This document shows positions 1 through 8,443 of a stretch of 64,000 bases of DNA, piece after piece. Within the stretch, counting starts at the first letter, position 1, and each line of letters opens with the position of its first letter. The stretch is from assembly GCF_030687715.1 (NCBI RefSeq), contig NZ_CP117445.1, positions 1,174,501-1,238,500 on the forward strand. The letters are read 5' to 3'. This DNA is from Pseudomonas sp. FP2196. GTDB lineage: Bacteria; Pseudomonadota; Gammaproteobacteria; Pseudomonadales; Pseudomonadaceae. A program made the translations under genes and the position numbers. The notes below the pieces were generated by a model. It did not search any database, had not been told where the DNA came from, and saw only the letters and a program-made list of their open reading frames with translations.

Positions 1-421
1 CCAGGGTGTGGAACAGGTCTTCGGGCGTTTCTTCCGAGTCCGGCGTGCCGTGGATCATGATCATGCCGCCAGGCTCGACGCCTTCACGCCGGGCACGCGC
101 CGAATCGCTGATGTTCGGATAAGAAATGTGCATCGACAGATTGAATTTGTCGCTGGTCTTGCGCCAGTCGATCCAATAGAAGCCTTCAGGTGTGCGCTTG
201 TCGCCTTCAATCAGTTTCGGACCTTTTTTTGCTCCCTTGCCCAGAGAGATGCGATAGGTCTTGAGTGGCTTGCCGTCGACGATCAACTGCAGCTGATGAG
301 CCGATTTGAGCACCAGCACTTTTTCGATGAGAGGAGTATTCGACGGCGTCACGGTGGTCACGAATGACGCTTGCGAGACCGTGACGAACGACAGGCAAAA
401 CAGGGCAAGCAACCAGCGCAT
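1..421 (-). CDS. L,D-transpeptidase family protein (3' end beyond the window)
   Basis: The first 140 codons are visible; the gene runs off the left edge. The protein begins MRWLLALFCLSFVTVSQA, a good Sec signal peptide, so the mature enzyme is exported. The next residues (VLVLKSAHQLQLIVDGK, then YRISLGKGAKKGPK, then GDKRTPEGFYWI) match the start of the YkuD fold, and MIMIHGTPD is the conserved histidine region. The family forms 3-3 peptidoglycan cross-links or attaches lipoprotein to the wall through a catalytic Cys in a SxGCxR motif, which would lie just past the edge and is not seen. The start is the ATG directly before the signal peptide. Family assignment is firm; the exact substrate is unknown. 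Confidence 0.85.
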   Translation of the reverse strand, partial: MRWLLALFCLSFVTVSQASFVTTVTPSNTPLIEKVLVLKSAHQLQLIVDGKPLKTYRISLGKGAKKGPKLIEGDKRTPEGFYWIDWRKTSDKFNLSMHISYPNISDSARARREGVEPGGMIMIHGTPDSEETPEDLFHTL

Positions 422-470
422 TGAAACGATTCCCCAAGGAGTGACGCAGATATTTTATTTATAGATGCTT

Positions 471-1022
471 TTAGGTGATGGCAGGCTGAGCCAGCGGCGG
501 AATCGATTCGGAACGCACCGGATAGACCTCGGCGCGCCGGTCAGCGAAGAAGCATTCTAGGGTACGGCCCACCGTGCGGAAAGCCAGTTCGTCCCAGGGG
601 ATGTCGGCTTCGTCGAATAGTTGTACTTCCAGGCTTTCGGGGCCGGCGGCAAAATCCAGATCGACCAGTTCGGCGCGGAAGAACACATGCACCTGGCTGA
701 TGTGCGGCACATCGATCAGGGTATAGATGCTCAGGTTACGCACCCGGGCGCAGGCTTCCTCGGCGGTTTCGCGGGTCGCGGCTTGCTCGATCGTTTCGCC
801 GTTCTCCATGAATCCGGCGGGCAACGTCCAGTAACCGAGGCGCGGTTCGATGGCGCGACGGCAGAGCAACACTTGAGTGCCCCAGGTCGCGACGCAACCG
901 GCAACGATATTGGGGTTCTGATAGTGAATGGTCTGACAGCTATCGCAGACAAATCGCAGCCGCGAATCGCCTTCGGGAATGCGCTGTGTCACCGGGTTAC
1001 CGCACTGGCTGCAAAATTTCAT
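471..1022 (-). CDS. NUDIX hydrolase with N-terminal zinc ribbon
   Basis: A 183-aa NUDIX hydrolase. Residues 1-30 carry two Cys pairs (CSQCG and CDSC), a zinc ribbon of the Nudix_N_2 type. The Nudix box follows near residues 70-95 (GFMENGETIEQAATRETAEE), with the REXXEE glutamates that bind the catalytic metal. Enzymes of this layout hydrolyse nucleoside diphosphates linked to another moiety, such as NADH, ADP-ribose or FAD; the substrate cannot be read from sequence. The start is the ATG giving MKFCSQCG. An in-frame upstream ATG would add 26 residues with no homology to the family, so I rejected it. It is divergent from the NUDIX gene at 1170. Confidence 0.85.
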   Translation of the reverse strand: MKFCSQCGNPVTQRIPEGDSRLRFVCDSCQTIHYQNPNIVAGCVATWGTQVLLCRRAIEPRLGYWTLPAGFMENGETIEQAATRETAEEACARVRNLSIYTLIDVPHISQVHVFFRAELVDLDFAAGPESLEVQLFDEADIPWDELAFRTVGRTLECFFADRRAEVYPVRSESIPPLAQPAIT

Positions 1023-1169
1023 GCTGGGGTTCCTGAATGCTGCGCCTATCTTGGCGTGCAGCGGTGCCGGTCGGCAAGTTGTCGTTTCGCGACACGGCAA
1101 GATTCAGGGGCTTGGGCGGTCGCAATGATTGGTGCATGATGCAGGGCAAGGCACAGATCGAGAACACTC

Positions 1170-1769
1170 ATGCTGGACGAGCTACTGCATCGGGTAAGCA
1201 ACCACACACCGCGCACGCTGGAGACCGACACACGTTTCCCCGAGGCCGCCGTTCTGGTGCCGATCACCCGCAGTGACGAGCCGGAACTGGTATTGACTCT
1301 GCGCGCCAGCGGTCTCTCGACTCACGGCGGCGAAGTCGCCTTTCCCGGTGGACGCCGCGACCCCGAAGACCCTGATCTGATTTTTACCGCCCTGCGCGAA
1401 GCCGAAGAAGAGATCGGCCTGCCGCCGGGACTGGTCGAAGTGATCGGTCCGCTCAGCCCGCTGATTTCCCTGCACGGTATCAAAGTCACCCCTTATGTCG
1501 GCGTGATCCCCGATTTCGTTGAGTATCAGCCCAACGACGCTGAAATCGCCGCAGTGTTCAGCGTGCCGCTGGAGTTCTTCCGCAAAGACCCTCGCGAACA
1601 CACCCATCGCATCGACTATCAAGGGCGCAGTTGGTATGTGCCGAGTTATCGGTATGGGGAGTTCAAGATCTGGGGGCTGACGGCGATCATGATCGTGGAG
1701 TTGATCAACCTGCTCTATGACGCGAAAATCAGCCTGCATCAACCGCCGAAAAGCTTTATCAACACCTGA
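1170..1769 (+). CDS. NUDIX hydrolase, CoA pyrophosphatase type
   Basis: A 199-aa NUDIX protein of the NudL/CoA pyrophosphatase group. It shows the short GGEVAFPGGRRDPEDPD segment leading into the Nudix box, with REAEEEIGL as the metal-binding core. These enzymes split CoA or acyl-CoA into phosphopantetheine and 3',5'-ADP. The next gene, a gamma carbonic anhydrase, starts about 50 bp downstream on the same strand, so the two may be cotranscribed. The substrate is inferred from family features; another nucleotide substrate is possible. Confidence 0.8.
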   Translation: MLDELLHRVSNHTPRTLETDTRFPEAAVLVPITRSDEPELVLTLRASGLSTHGGEVAFPGGRRDPEDPDLIFTALREAEEEIGLPPGLVEVIGPLSPLISLHGIKVTPYVGVIPDFVEYQPNDAEIAAVFSVPLEFFRKDPREHTHRIDYQGRSWYVPSYRYGEFKIWGLTAIMIVELINLLYDAKISLHQPPKSFINT

Positions 1770-1817
1770 AAGCCATCGCTCGAATGGCCCATCACCGTGA
1801 GCCCTGAGGACAACAAG

Positions 1818-2342
1818 ATGAAATACCGCTTGGGCGACGCCCGTGTCGAAACCCATCCACAGAGCTGGATCGCCCCCAATGCCGTGCTGGTGGGCAAGGT
1901 CAAACTGGAAGAGGGCGCCAACGTCTGGTTCAACGCCGTGCTGCGTGGCGACAACGAACTGATCCTGATCGGCAAGAACAGCAACGTCCAGGACGGCACG
2001 GTGATGCACACCGACATGGGTTTTCCGCTGACCATCGGTACCGGTGTGACTATTGGCCATAACGCCATGCTGCATGGCTGCACAGTCGGCGATTACAGCC
2101 TGATCGGCATTAACGCGGTGATTCTCAACGGCGCGAAGATCGGCAAAAACTGCATCATCGGCGCCAACTCGCTGATCGGCGAGGGTAAGGAAATCCCTGA
2201 CGGCTCGCTGGTGATGGGCTCGCCGGGCAAGGTCGTGCGGGAACTGACCGAGCCGCAGAAGAAGATGCTCGAAGCCAGCGCCGCGCACTATGTGCATAAC
2301 TCCCAGCGTTATGCGCGTGATCTGGTTGAGCAGGAAGAATGA
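1818..2342 (+). CDS. Gamma carbonic anhydrase family protein
   Basis: A 174-aa left-handed beta-helix protein. Hexapeptide repeats run through most of the chain (for example [13 protein letters not shown], then the region around [13 protein letters not shown], then [17 protein letters not shown]). The three His residues in VMHTD, IGHNA and MLHGC match the zinc ligands of gamma-class carbonic anhydrases and their homologues (PaaY, CaiE, YrdA). Many members are housekeeping proteins without shown activity. I chose the ATG at 1818 over the GTG at 1797 because GAGGA sits about 8 nt before it and the protein then begins MKYRLGD, as in homologues. The gene overlaps the DUF1289 gene by 4 bp (ATGA), which points to translational coupling. 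Confidence 0.85.
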   Translation: MKYRLGDARVETHPQSWIAPNAVLVGKVKLEEGANVWFNAVLRGDNELILIGKNSNVQDGTVMHTDMGFPLTIGTGVTIGHNAMLHGCTVGDYSLIGINAVILNGAKIGKNCIIGANSLIGEGKEIPDGSLVMGSPGKVVRELTEPQKKMLEASAAHYVHNSQRYARDLVEQEE

Positions 2343-2554
2343 ACACAGTCGAAAGACCTGTGAAGTCTCCCTGCGTGAACATCTGTGCACTGGATGAGGA
2401 TGATATTTGCACGGGCTGCCAGCGGACGGTTGAAGAGATTACCCGTTGGAGTCGGATGAGCAATGACGAGCGCCGGGTGGTACTGGGGTTGTGTCATGAG
2501 CGGGCGAAGGCGAGTGGGTTGGTGTGGATGATCCCCGGGAAATCAGGCGCCTGA
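2339..2554 (+). CDS. DUF1289 domain protein
   Basis: A 71-aa Cys-rich protein. The segment [21 protein letters not shown] has the spaced Cys residues that define DUF1289, followed by [14 protein letters not shown]. It is probably a small metal-binding protein; no function is established. It starts inside the end of the gamma carbonic anhydrase gene (ATGA overlap), so the two are translated from one message. A paired REP element lies just after its stop codon. Confidence 0.8.
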   Translation: MNTVERPVKSPCVNICALDEDDICTGCQRTVEEITRWSRMSNDERRVVLGLCHERAKASGLVWMIPGKSGA

Positions 2555-2563
2555 AGCGCCGCT

Positions 2564-2628
2564 TTCGCGAGCAGGCTCGCTCCCACCTTTGAAATGCATT
2601 CCACTGTGGGAGCGAGCCTGCTCGCGAA
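2564..2628. repeat. Paired REP element, family A
   Basis: Two inverted copies of the core CGAGCAGGCTCGCTCCCAC, with ends reading TTCGCGAG and CTCGCGAA, are separated by about 20 bp. It lies between the DUF1289 gene and the VUT-family gene. The same family occurs at 4473, 27474 and 33725. Confidence 0.85.
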
Positions 2629-2708
2629 GGGGCCGGCAAAGGCGCCAACTCTATTGGCGCAACACCAGCCCTGAAGTAATCTGTGCGCCAATCTGACAGG
2701 TCTCCCCC

Positions 2709-3176
2709 ATGATTTTCCTTATCGCCTACATCAGCAGCGTCGTGCTGATCAACTTCGCCTTCTCCACCGCACCCCACCTGGACATCATCTGGTCGGCCTG
2801 GGGTGGTTTGGTGTTCGTGCTGCGGGACATGGTGCAAACCCGCTTTGGTCATGGCGCCATCGTGGCGATGCTGGCGGCACTGGTGTTGTCTTACGTCACA
2901 TCCGATCCGTCCATTGCGCTGGCCAGCGCCACGGCGTTCGCGGTTTCCGAGTGCATCGACTGGCTGGTGTTCAGCATCACCAAGCGGCCGTTGCGCGACC
3001 GATTGTGGATCAGTTCGGCGCTGAGCATTCCCCTCGATACCTTCATCTTTTTCGGCATGATCGACCTGCTGACGCCACCGGTGATCATCACCGCGCTGGC
3101 CTCGAAGTTTGCCGGTGTCACCGCCGTCTGGCTGATCATGGCCTGGCGTGATCGTAAACAGGCCGTCGCCAGCTGA
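2709..3176 (+). CDS. VUT (YhhQ/DUF165) family membrane protein
   Basis: A 155-aa hydrophobic protein with about five membrane segments. It carries LRDMVQTRFGHG near residue 40 and SECIDWLVFSITKRPLRDR near residue 80, which match the conserved arginine and glutamate/aspartate motifs of the VUT family. YhhQ in this family imports queuosine precursors such as preQ0. It is shorter than E. coli YhhQ (about 220 aa), so the substrate should be read as unknown. Its ATG follows a CC-rich stretch with weak ribosome binding (GGTCTCCCCC). It lies between a REP element and the purT leader. Confidence 0.65.
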   Translation: MIFLIAYISSVVLINFAFSTAPHLDIIWSAWGGLVFVLRDMVQTRFGHGAIVAMLAALVLSYVTSDPSIALASATAFAVSECIDWLVFSITKRPLRDRLWISSALSIPLDTFIFFGMIDLLTPPVIITALASKFAGVTAVWLIMAWRDRKQAVAS

Positions 3177-3197
3177 AGCCAAACCCTCGGGTTCATG

Positions 3198-3231
3198 TAA
3201 AATGCCGCGCTTTCTCCCCATGGAAAGCGCG
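3198..3231 (+). promoter_or_regulatory. Candidate purT promoter -10 and leader hairpin
   Basis: A TAAAAT hexamer at 3198-3203, preceded by TG, can serve as a -10 box for purT. A perfect 9-bp stem (CGCGCTTTC at 3206-3214 with GAAAGCGCG at 3223-3231) begins directly after it. The start of the purT message would therefore fold into a hairpin. No T run follows, so it is not a terminator. Confidence 0.4.
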
Positions 3232-3276
3232 TCTGGCGTTGCTTTCCTCGATGATCCGCTTCTTTGAGGACCTGAG

Positions 3277-4458
3277 ATGACCCGTATCGGAACTCCATTG
3301 TCGCCAACCGCGACCCGCGTATTGCTGTGTGGCTGTGGTGAGTTGGGCAAGGAAGTGGTGATCGAGCTGCAACGCCTGGGCGTTGAAGTGATTGCCGTCG
3401 ACCGTTACGCCAACGCGCCGGCCATGCAAGTGGCTCACCGCAGCCACGTGATCAACATGCTCGACGGCGCGGCCCTGCGTGCAGTCATCGAGGCCGAGAA
3501 ACCGCACTTCATCGTGCCGGAAATCGAAGCCATCGCCACCGCCACTCTGGTCGAGCTGGAAGCTGAAGGCTTCACCGTGATCCCGACCGCTCGCGCTGCG
3601 CAACTGACCATGAACCGCGAAGGCATCCGTCGTCTGGCCGCTGAAGAGCTGGATCTGCCGACCTCGCCGTACCACTTTGCCGACACCTTCGAGGACTACA
3701 GCAAAGCCGTTCAGGATTTGGGTTTCCCGTGTGTCGTGAAGCCGGTGATGAGTTCGTCGGGCAAAGGCCAAAGCCTGCTGCGCAGCAACGATGACGTGCA
3801 GAAGGCCTGGGACTACGCCCAAGAGGGCGGCCGCGCGGGCAAAGGTCGGGTGATCATCGAAGGCTTTATCGATTTTGACTACGAAATCACTCTGCTGACC
3901 GTGCGCCATATTGGTGGCACCACGTTCTGCGCGCCAGTGGGTCACCGCCAGGAGAAGGGCGATTACCAGGAATCCTGGCAGCCACAGGCCATGAGCCCGA
4001 TTGCGCTGGCGGAATCCGAGCGCGTTGCCAAAGCCGTGACCGAGGCGTTGGGCGGGCGTGGTCTGTTTGGCGTCGAGCTGTTCATCAAAGGTGATCAGGT
4101 GTGGTTCAGCGAAGTGTCGCCGCGCCCGCACGACACCGGTCTGGTGACCCTGATTTCCCAGGATCTGTCGCAGTTCGCCTTGCACGCTCGGGCCATTCTT
4201 GGCCTGCCCGTGCCGCTGATCCGTCAGTTCGGGCCATCGGCTTCGGCGGTTATTCTGGTGGAGGGTCAGTCGACCCAGACGGCATTCGCCAACCTTGGCG
4301 CTGCACTGAGCGAGCCGGATACCGCGCTGCGTCTGTTCGGCAAGCCTGAGGTCAATGGTCAGCGCCGCATGGGCGTGGCATTGGCGCGGGATGAGTCGAT
4401 CGAGGCCGCTCGTGACAAGGCGACCCGTGCGGCTCAGGCTGTTGTCGTAGAACTCTAA
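3277..4458 (+). CDS. purT: Formate-dependent phosphoribosylglycinamide formyltransferase (GAR transformylase 2)
   Basis: A 393-aa ATP-grasp enzyme that makes formyl-GAR from GAR, formate and ATP in purine biosynthesis. Residues 15-35 hold the pre-ATP-grasp dinucleotide-like turn ([12 protein letters not shown]). The segment [19 protein letters not shown] near residue 155 is the ATP-grasp lysine and glycine loop, and [17 protein letters not shown] near residue 285 supplies the metal-binding acidic and Asn/His residues. The length equals that of E. coli PurT. The ATG is preceded by a GAGGAC ribosome-binding site. The gene stands alone, bounded by its own leader and a REP pair. Confidence 0.95.
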   Translation: MTRIGTPLSPTATRVLLCGCGELGKEVVIELQRLGVEVIAVDRYANAPAMQVAHRSHVINMLDGAALRAVIEAEKPHFIVPEIEAIATATLVELEAEGFTVIPTARAAQLTMNREGIRRLAAEELDLPTSPYHFADTFEDYSKAVQDLGFPCVVKPVMSSSGKGQSLLRSNDDVQKAWDYAQEGGRAGKGRVIIEGFIDFDYEITLLTVRHIGGTTFCAPVGHRQEKGDYQESWQPQAMSPIALAESERVAKAVTEALGGRGLFGVELFIKGDQVWFSEVSPRPHDTGLVTLISQDLSQFALHARAILGLPVPLIRQFGPSASAVILVEGQSTQTAFANLGAALSEPDTALRLFGKPEVNGQRRMGVALARDESIEAARDKATRAAQAVVVEL

Positions 4459-4472
4459 ACCGAGTCGCGGCA

Positions 4473-4537
4473 TTCGCGAGCAGGCTCGCTCCCACTGGGA
4501 AATGCATTCCAAATGTGGGAGCGAGCCTGCTCGCGAA
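4473..4537. repeat. Paired REP element, family A
   Basis: Inverted copies of the CGAGCAGGCTCGCTCCCAC core, ends TTCGCGAG and CTCGCGAA, lie between the convergent purT and MFS genes. Confidence 0.85.
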
Positions 4538-4552
4538 GCTTTTGATCTTCTG

Positions 4553-5869
4553 TCAGGCAACCTGATTCAGATCGTTATTCCTCGTTTCCTTCAAGCACAG
4601 CACCGCAATCACACTCAGCACCGCCGCCGCCGACACATACCCGCCGACATAACTCAAACCGCCCATCGCCACCAGTTTCTGCGCAAAGAACGGCGCCGCC
4701 GAGGCTCCGACAATGCCGCCGAGGTTGTAGGCTGCCGATGCGCCGGTATAACGCACGTGAGTTGGAAACAACTCCGGCAACAGCGCACCCATCGGGGCGA
4801 ACGTCACGCCCATCAAGAACAGTTCGATGCACAGGAACAGCGCTACGCCCCAGGTCGAGCCTTGAGTCAGCAACGGTTCCATCAGGAATCCGGACAGAAT
4901 CGCCAGCACGCCGCCGATGATCAGCACCGGTTTGCGCCCGTAACGGTCACTGGCCCAGGCCGACAGTGGCGTCGCCGCCGCCATGAACAGCACGGCAAAG
5001 CACAGCAGGCCAAGGAACGTCTCACGGCTGTAACCGAGGGTGGACACGCCGTAGCTCAGGGAAAACACCGTCGAGATATAGAACAGCGCATAGCACACCA
5101 CCATCGCCGCCGCGCCCAACAGAGTTGGTGCCCAGTACTGGCTGAACAGCTCGACCAACGGCACTTTCACCCGTTCCTGACGGGCGATGGCGTTGGCGAA
5201 CACCGGCGTTTCGTGGAGTTTCAGCCGCACGTAGAGGCCAACCATCACCAGTGCCGCGCTGAGCAGGAACGGAATCCGCCAGCCCCAGCTGCGGAACTGC
5301 TCGTCATCAAGGGTCATGGCCAAAGCCAGAAACAAGCCGTTGGCCGCGAGAAAACCAATCGACGGGCCAAGCTGCGGGAACATGCCGAACCACGCGCGTT
5401 TACCTTTTGGCGCGTTTTCCGTGGCCAGCAGCGCGGCACCGCCCCATTCGCCACCCAATCCCAAGCCCTGACCGAAGCGCAGCACGCACAACAGAATCGG
5501 TGCCCAGGCCCCGATGCTGGCGTAACCCGGCAGCACGCCAATCAGCGTTGTACAAATACCCATCAACAGCAGCGAAGCGACCAGCGTCGATTTACGTCCG
5601 ATGCGATCACCGAAATGGCCGAACAGCGCCGAGCCTAGCGGGCGGGCAATGAAGGCAATGCCGAAGGTGAGAAACGCCGAGAGCATCTGCGCGGTGCCGG
5701 AGGTCTGCGGAAAGAAAACCGGTCCGATCACCAGTGCGGCAGCCGTGGCGTAAACATAGAAGTCGTAGAACTCGATGGCCGTGCCGATGAAACTCGCCGT
5801 GGCCACGCGGGTGGCGGAGTTGGTCGGTTGGGCAGGCGCGGTGTCGCTGTAAGCGGTACTGGTCGTCAT
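4553..5869 (-). CDS. MFS transporter, metabolite:H+ symporter (MHS) family
   Basis: A 438-aa inner-membrane transporter with 12 predicted membrane segments. The segment IGTAIEFYDFYVYATAAAL near the N-terminus and GHFGDRIGRKSTL in loop 2-3 are hallmarks of the MHS family (shikimate, proline/betaine and citrate-type symporters). The second half repeats the motif as SDRYGRKPVL. The substrate cannot be told. I prefer the start at 5869 (AGGG about 8 nt upstream) over the ATG 21 nt earlier, which sits only 3 nt from a GGAG. The gene is convergent with purT, and nothing nearby hints at a pathway. Confidence 0.85.
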   Translation of the reverse strand: MTTSTAYSDTAPAQPTNSATRVATASFIGTAIEFYDFYVYATAAALVIGPVFFPQTSGTAQMLSAFLTFGIAFIARPLGSALFGHFGDRIGRKSTLVASLLLMGICTTLIGVLPGYASIGAWAPILLCVLRFGQGLGLGGEWGGAALLATENAPKGKRAWFGMFPQLGPSIGFLAANGLFLALAMTLDDEQFRSWGWRIPFLLSAALVMVGLYVRLKLHETPVFANAIARQERVKVPLVELFSQYWAPTLLGAAAMVVCYALFYISTVFSLSYGVSTLGYSRETFLGLLCFAVLFMAAATPLSAWASDRYGRKPVLIIGGVLAILSGFLMEPLLTQGSTWGVALFLCIELFLMGVTFAPMGALLPELFPTHVRYTGASAAYNLGGIVGASAAPFFAQKLVAMGGLSYVGGYVSAAAVLSVIAVLCLKETRNNDLNQVA

Positions 5870-6180
5870 GCGGTGATCCCTGACAGTCATGTGCTCCGTT
5901 GGAGCGAATTATTATGGTGAAGTACCCAGGGATGTGGGATGAGGCGCGAGCGCTGTTTCGAGTAGGAACAGTCGTCGGTGTGATGCGGAAACAGTCGAGA
6001 CCTGTTTAGTGCTGGGTAAGCACAAGGGTCGGCGGCGCTTGGGTAAGCGCCTCGATTATAGGAAGGTGGCTAACGATTGAACAAGAGCAAAAGATCCCGG
6101 CCTCGGCAGTTCCTGCAGGCGCATTCCAAATGTAGGAGCTGCCGACGGTTCGGGCCGCGTTCGGACGATCTTTTGATCTT
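5870..6180. other. Intergenic region, no gene seen; contains a degenerate family B REP pair
   Basis: This 311-bp stretch between two minus-strand genes holds no convincing ORF. Its left part would contain the MFS gene promoter. From 6089 to 6180 there is a degenerate inverted pair of the GTAGGAGCTGCCG REP family, ending in GATCTTTTGATC. Confidence 0.6.
6089..6180. repeat. Paired REP element, family B, degenerate
   Basis: The arms read AAAAGATC..GGCAGTTCCTGCA and TGTAGGAGCTGCCG..CGATCTTTTGATC. It ends directly at the stop codon of the CNNM/CBS gene. Confidence 0.7.
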
Positions 6181-7422
6181 TTATCTGGCAGGTACCGGAG
6201 CGGGCACCGAACTCGTATGCCAGATCAATACCCTGCTTACCCGGTTCTCCTCGGTTTCGAGAATCTCCAGGCGATATCGACCGATCTTCAGGCAAACCGC
6301 ACTCTCCGGAATGGTTTCCAGCGCCTCGGTCACCAACCCGTTGAGGGTTTTCGGTCCATCGCTGGGCAAATGCCAACCCAGGCATTTGTTCAATTCGCGA
6401 ATCGAGGCGGTGCCGTCAATCACCATGCGGCCATCGGGCTGCGGATGAATGTGCGGATTATCGAGGCTGTGCTCGCTTTCGAATTCGCCGACGATTTCTT
6501 CGAGAATGTCTTCCAGCGTGACGATGCCGAGCACTTCGCCGTACTCGTCCACCACCATCCCCAAACGCCGCTGCTGCTTATGGAAATTCAGCAGTTGCAG
6601 TTGCAGGGGCGTGCTCTCCGGCACGAAGTACGGCTCGTAGCTGGCAGTCAGCAGCGCTTCGCGGGTCAGGCTGTCGTCGTTCAACAGGTGGCGGATCTGC
6701 CGGGTATTGAGCACTGCTTCGACCTGATTGATGTCGCTGTGGAACACCGGCAGGCGCGTGCGCTTGGTGTTGCGCAGTTGTTCGATGATGTCTTCGATCG
6801 GGTCGTCGAGATTGATGCCGTCGACGTCACTGCGCGGTACCAGAATGTCGTTGACCGTAATGTTGTCCAGCGCGTGAATGCCCGAGACCGGATGCAAGCG
6901 AGGCGGGTGTTCGGGATCGTCATGTCGATCAGCCGGCACATCGTCTTCGCTTTGCTGCACTACTTGGGCTTTGCGCGCAAACGGACGCATCAGCAAAGCG
7001 CTGAGCCGACTGAACAGCCAGGCAACCGGATAAATGATTTTCAGCGGCACGGCCAGCAGGGTATTGCCGAATGCCAGTACGGCGTCGGGATAACGTTGGG
7101 CGAGGGTGCGCGGGAAGTAATCGGTGAACACCAGCAGTACGGCGCCGGCACCCAGGCTCGCCGCCCAAGGGCCGTTTTCTTCACAGAGGAAAATCGCCAG
7201 CAGCGTCGCAATCACCACGGCGAGCGCACGGCACAGGGTGTTGCACAGGATCAGGCTGTCGAGCGGGAAGCTCAGCTTCGCCAGCGGTTTATCGCTGGCG
7301 CGCGAGGCGGTGCGTTGCGCGAGCAGATGCTGCTGCGCGATTTCGACGGCGGTAAACAGCCCCGACCATAAAATCAGCAGGACAAATACCGCGAGCATCG
7401 GCCCTATGGGCAAACCGTCCAT
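6181..7422 (-). CDS. CNNM/CBS-domain membrane protein (HlyC/CorC family)
   Basis: A 413-aa inner-membrane protein. Residues 1-170 form the DUF21/CNNM transmembrane domain. A CBS pair follows around residues 195-320 (start TVNDILVPRSDVDGINL, later VDEYGEVLGIVTLEDILEEI), and the last 80 residues are the CorC_HlyC regulatory domain. Family members (CorB/CorC, YfjD) handle Mg2+ or Co2+ efflux; the older name haemolysin is misleading. Its start is 14 bp from the stop of the CcsA-like gene, so both are probably one transcript, CcsA-like gene first. In P. aeruginosa and its relatives this pair lies next to ffh, as here. Confidence 0.85.
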   Translation of the reverse strand: MDGLPIGPMLAVFVLLILWSGLFTAVEIAQQHLLAQRTASRASDKPLAKLSFPLDSLILCNTLCRALAVVIATLLAIFLCEENGPWAASLGAGAVLLVFTDYFPRTLAQRYPDAVLAFGNTLLAVPLKIIYPVAWLFSRLSALLMRPFARKAQVVQQSEDDVPADRHDDPEHPPRLHPVSGIHALDNITVNDILVPRSDVDGINLDDPIEDIIEQLRNTKRTRLPVFHSDINQVEAVLNTRQIRHLLNDDSLTREALLTASYEPYFVPESTPLQLQLLNFHKQQRRLGMVVDEYGEVLGIVTLEDILEEIVGEFESEHSLDNPHIHPQPDGRMVIDGTASIRELNKCLGWHLPSDGPKTLNGLVTEALETIPESAVCLKIGRYRLEILETEENRVSRVLIWHTSSVPAPVPAR

Positions 7423-7435
7423 TTATTGCCGCCCG

Positions 7436-8248
7436 TCAGATATGCAGGATGTATTCACGAACCAGTTTGCTGCCGAAGTACGCCAACATCAGCAGGCAGA
7501 AACCGGCGAGAGTCCAGCGAATCGCCTTGTGGCCACGCCAGCCGAGACGATTACGCCCCCATAGCAGCACACTGAAAACGATCCAGGCCAGACAGGCCAA
7601 GAGGGTTTTGTGTACCAGATGCTGGGCGAACAGGTTCTCGACGAACAACCAGCCGGAGATCAGCGACAGCGACAGCAGCGTCCAGCCGGCCCAGAGGAAA
7701 CCGAACAGCAGGCTTTCCATGGTTTGCAGCGGCGGGAAGTTCTTGATCAGGCCAGACGGGTGTTTGTGCTTGAGTTGGTGGTCTTGCACCAGCAGCAACA
7801 AGGCCTGGAATACGGCGATGGTGAACATGCCGTAGGCGAGGATCGACAACAGGATGTGGGCGAGGATGCCCGGCTCTTCATCGATGATCTGTACGGTGCC
7901 GGCCGGGGCGAACTGCGCCAGCAGCACGGTGGCTGCGCCCAGCGGGAACAGCAGCACCAGCAGGTTTTCCACCGGGATTCGCGAGCACGCCAGCAGCGTC
8001 AGGGCAATCACGGCGGCGGCAATCAGGCTGGCGGCGCTGAAGAAATCCAGGCCCAGGCCAATCGGTGTCAGCAAATGAGTGAGCAGGCTCGCGCTGTGAG
8101 CCACCACGGCGAGAACGCCGAGCGAAACCAGCAGGCGCTTGTTGGCCTTGGCGCCGGTGGCCAGACGAGTGCCTTGATAAAGGGTCGCAGCGGCATATAG
8201 AAGGGCGGCGGCGAGTGTGGTCAGCAAACTGGGTGACAAGGGGAGCAT
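7436..8248 (-). CDS. CcsA/HemX-like cytochrome c assembly family membrane protein (YpjD type)
   Basis: A 270-aa protein with about eight membrane helices, assigned to the cytochrome c assembly (CcsA/HemX, E. coli YpjD) family. In the middle it shows PAGTVQIIDEEPGILAHILLSILAYGMFTIA, and later LLFGFLWAGWTLLSLSLISGW, with the Trp-rich region and conserved His typical of haem-handling family members. The exact role of YpjD is not known. I placed the start at MLPLSPSLLTT because the preceding 53 codons are not membrane-like and GGGG lies near this ATG. It is divergent from ffh. Confidence 0.8.
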   Translation of the reverse strand: MLPLSPSLLTTLAAALLYAAATLYQGTRLATGAKANKRLLVSLGVLAVVAHSASLLTHLLTPIGLGLDFFSAASLIAAAVIALTLLACSRIPVENLLVLLFPLGAATVLLAQFAPAGTVQIIDEEPGILAHILLSILAYGMFTIAVFQALLLLVQDHQLKHKHPSGLIKNFPPLQTMESLLFGFLWAGWTLLSLSLISGWLFVENLFAQHLVHKTLLACLAWIVFSVLLWGRNRLGWRGHKAIRWTLAGFCLLMLAYFGSKLVREYILHI

Positions 8249-8340
8249 AAATCCTGTTAGGCAAGCCCGAAAGGCGCTGAGTTTGGCATAGAACCGCCAC
8301 ACCACGAAAGTACGAGGTGTCCGCCCGGCGCAGTCTTCGC

Positions 8341-8346
8341 TATAAT
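8341..8346 (+). promoter_or_regulatory. Candidate ffh promoter -10 box
   Basis: A perfect TATAAT lies about 100 bp before the ffh start. No good -35 match is seen 16-18 bp upstream (TGTCCG region), so the call rests on the -10 box and its position between the divergent genes. Confidence 0.5.
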
Positions 8347-8443
8347 CCGCGACCTGCCCACGCCGCAGGCTCGCCGAGCACATGTTGATTCCGGTCTGGG
8401 CCGCCATTATCCCGGTCTACACAGGGCCTGAAAGGATCGCGCA

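Noticed and set aside
4553..5869. The MFS transporter as a partner in purine metabolism because it neighbours purT
   Set aside because: The genes are convergent and separated by a REP pair. The MHS family carries organic acids and betaines, so nothing links it to purT.
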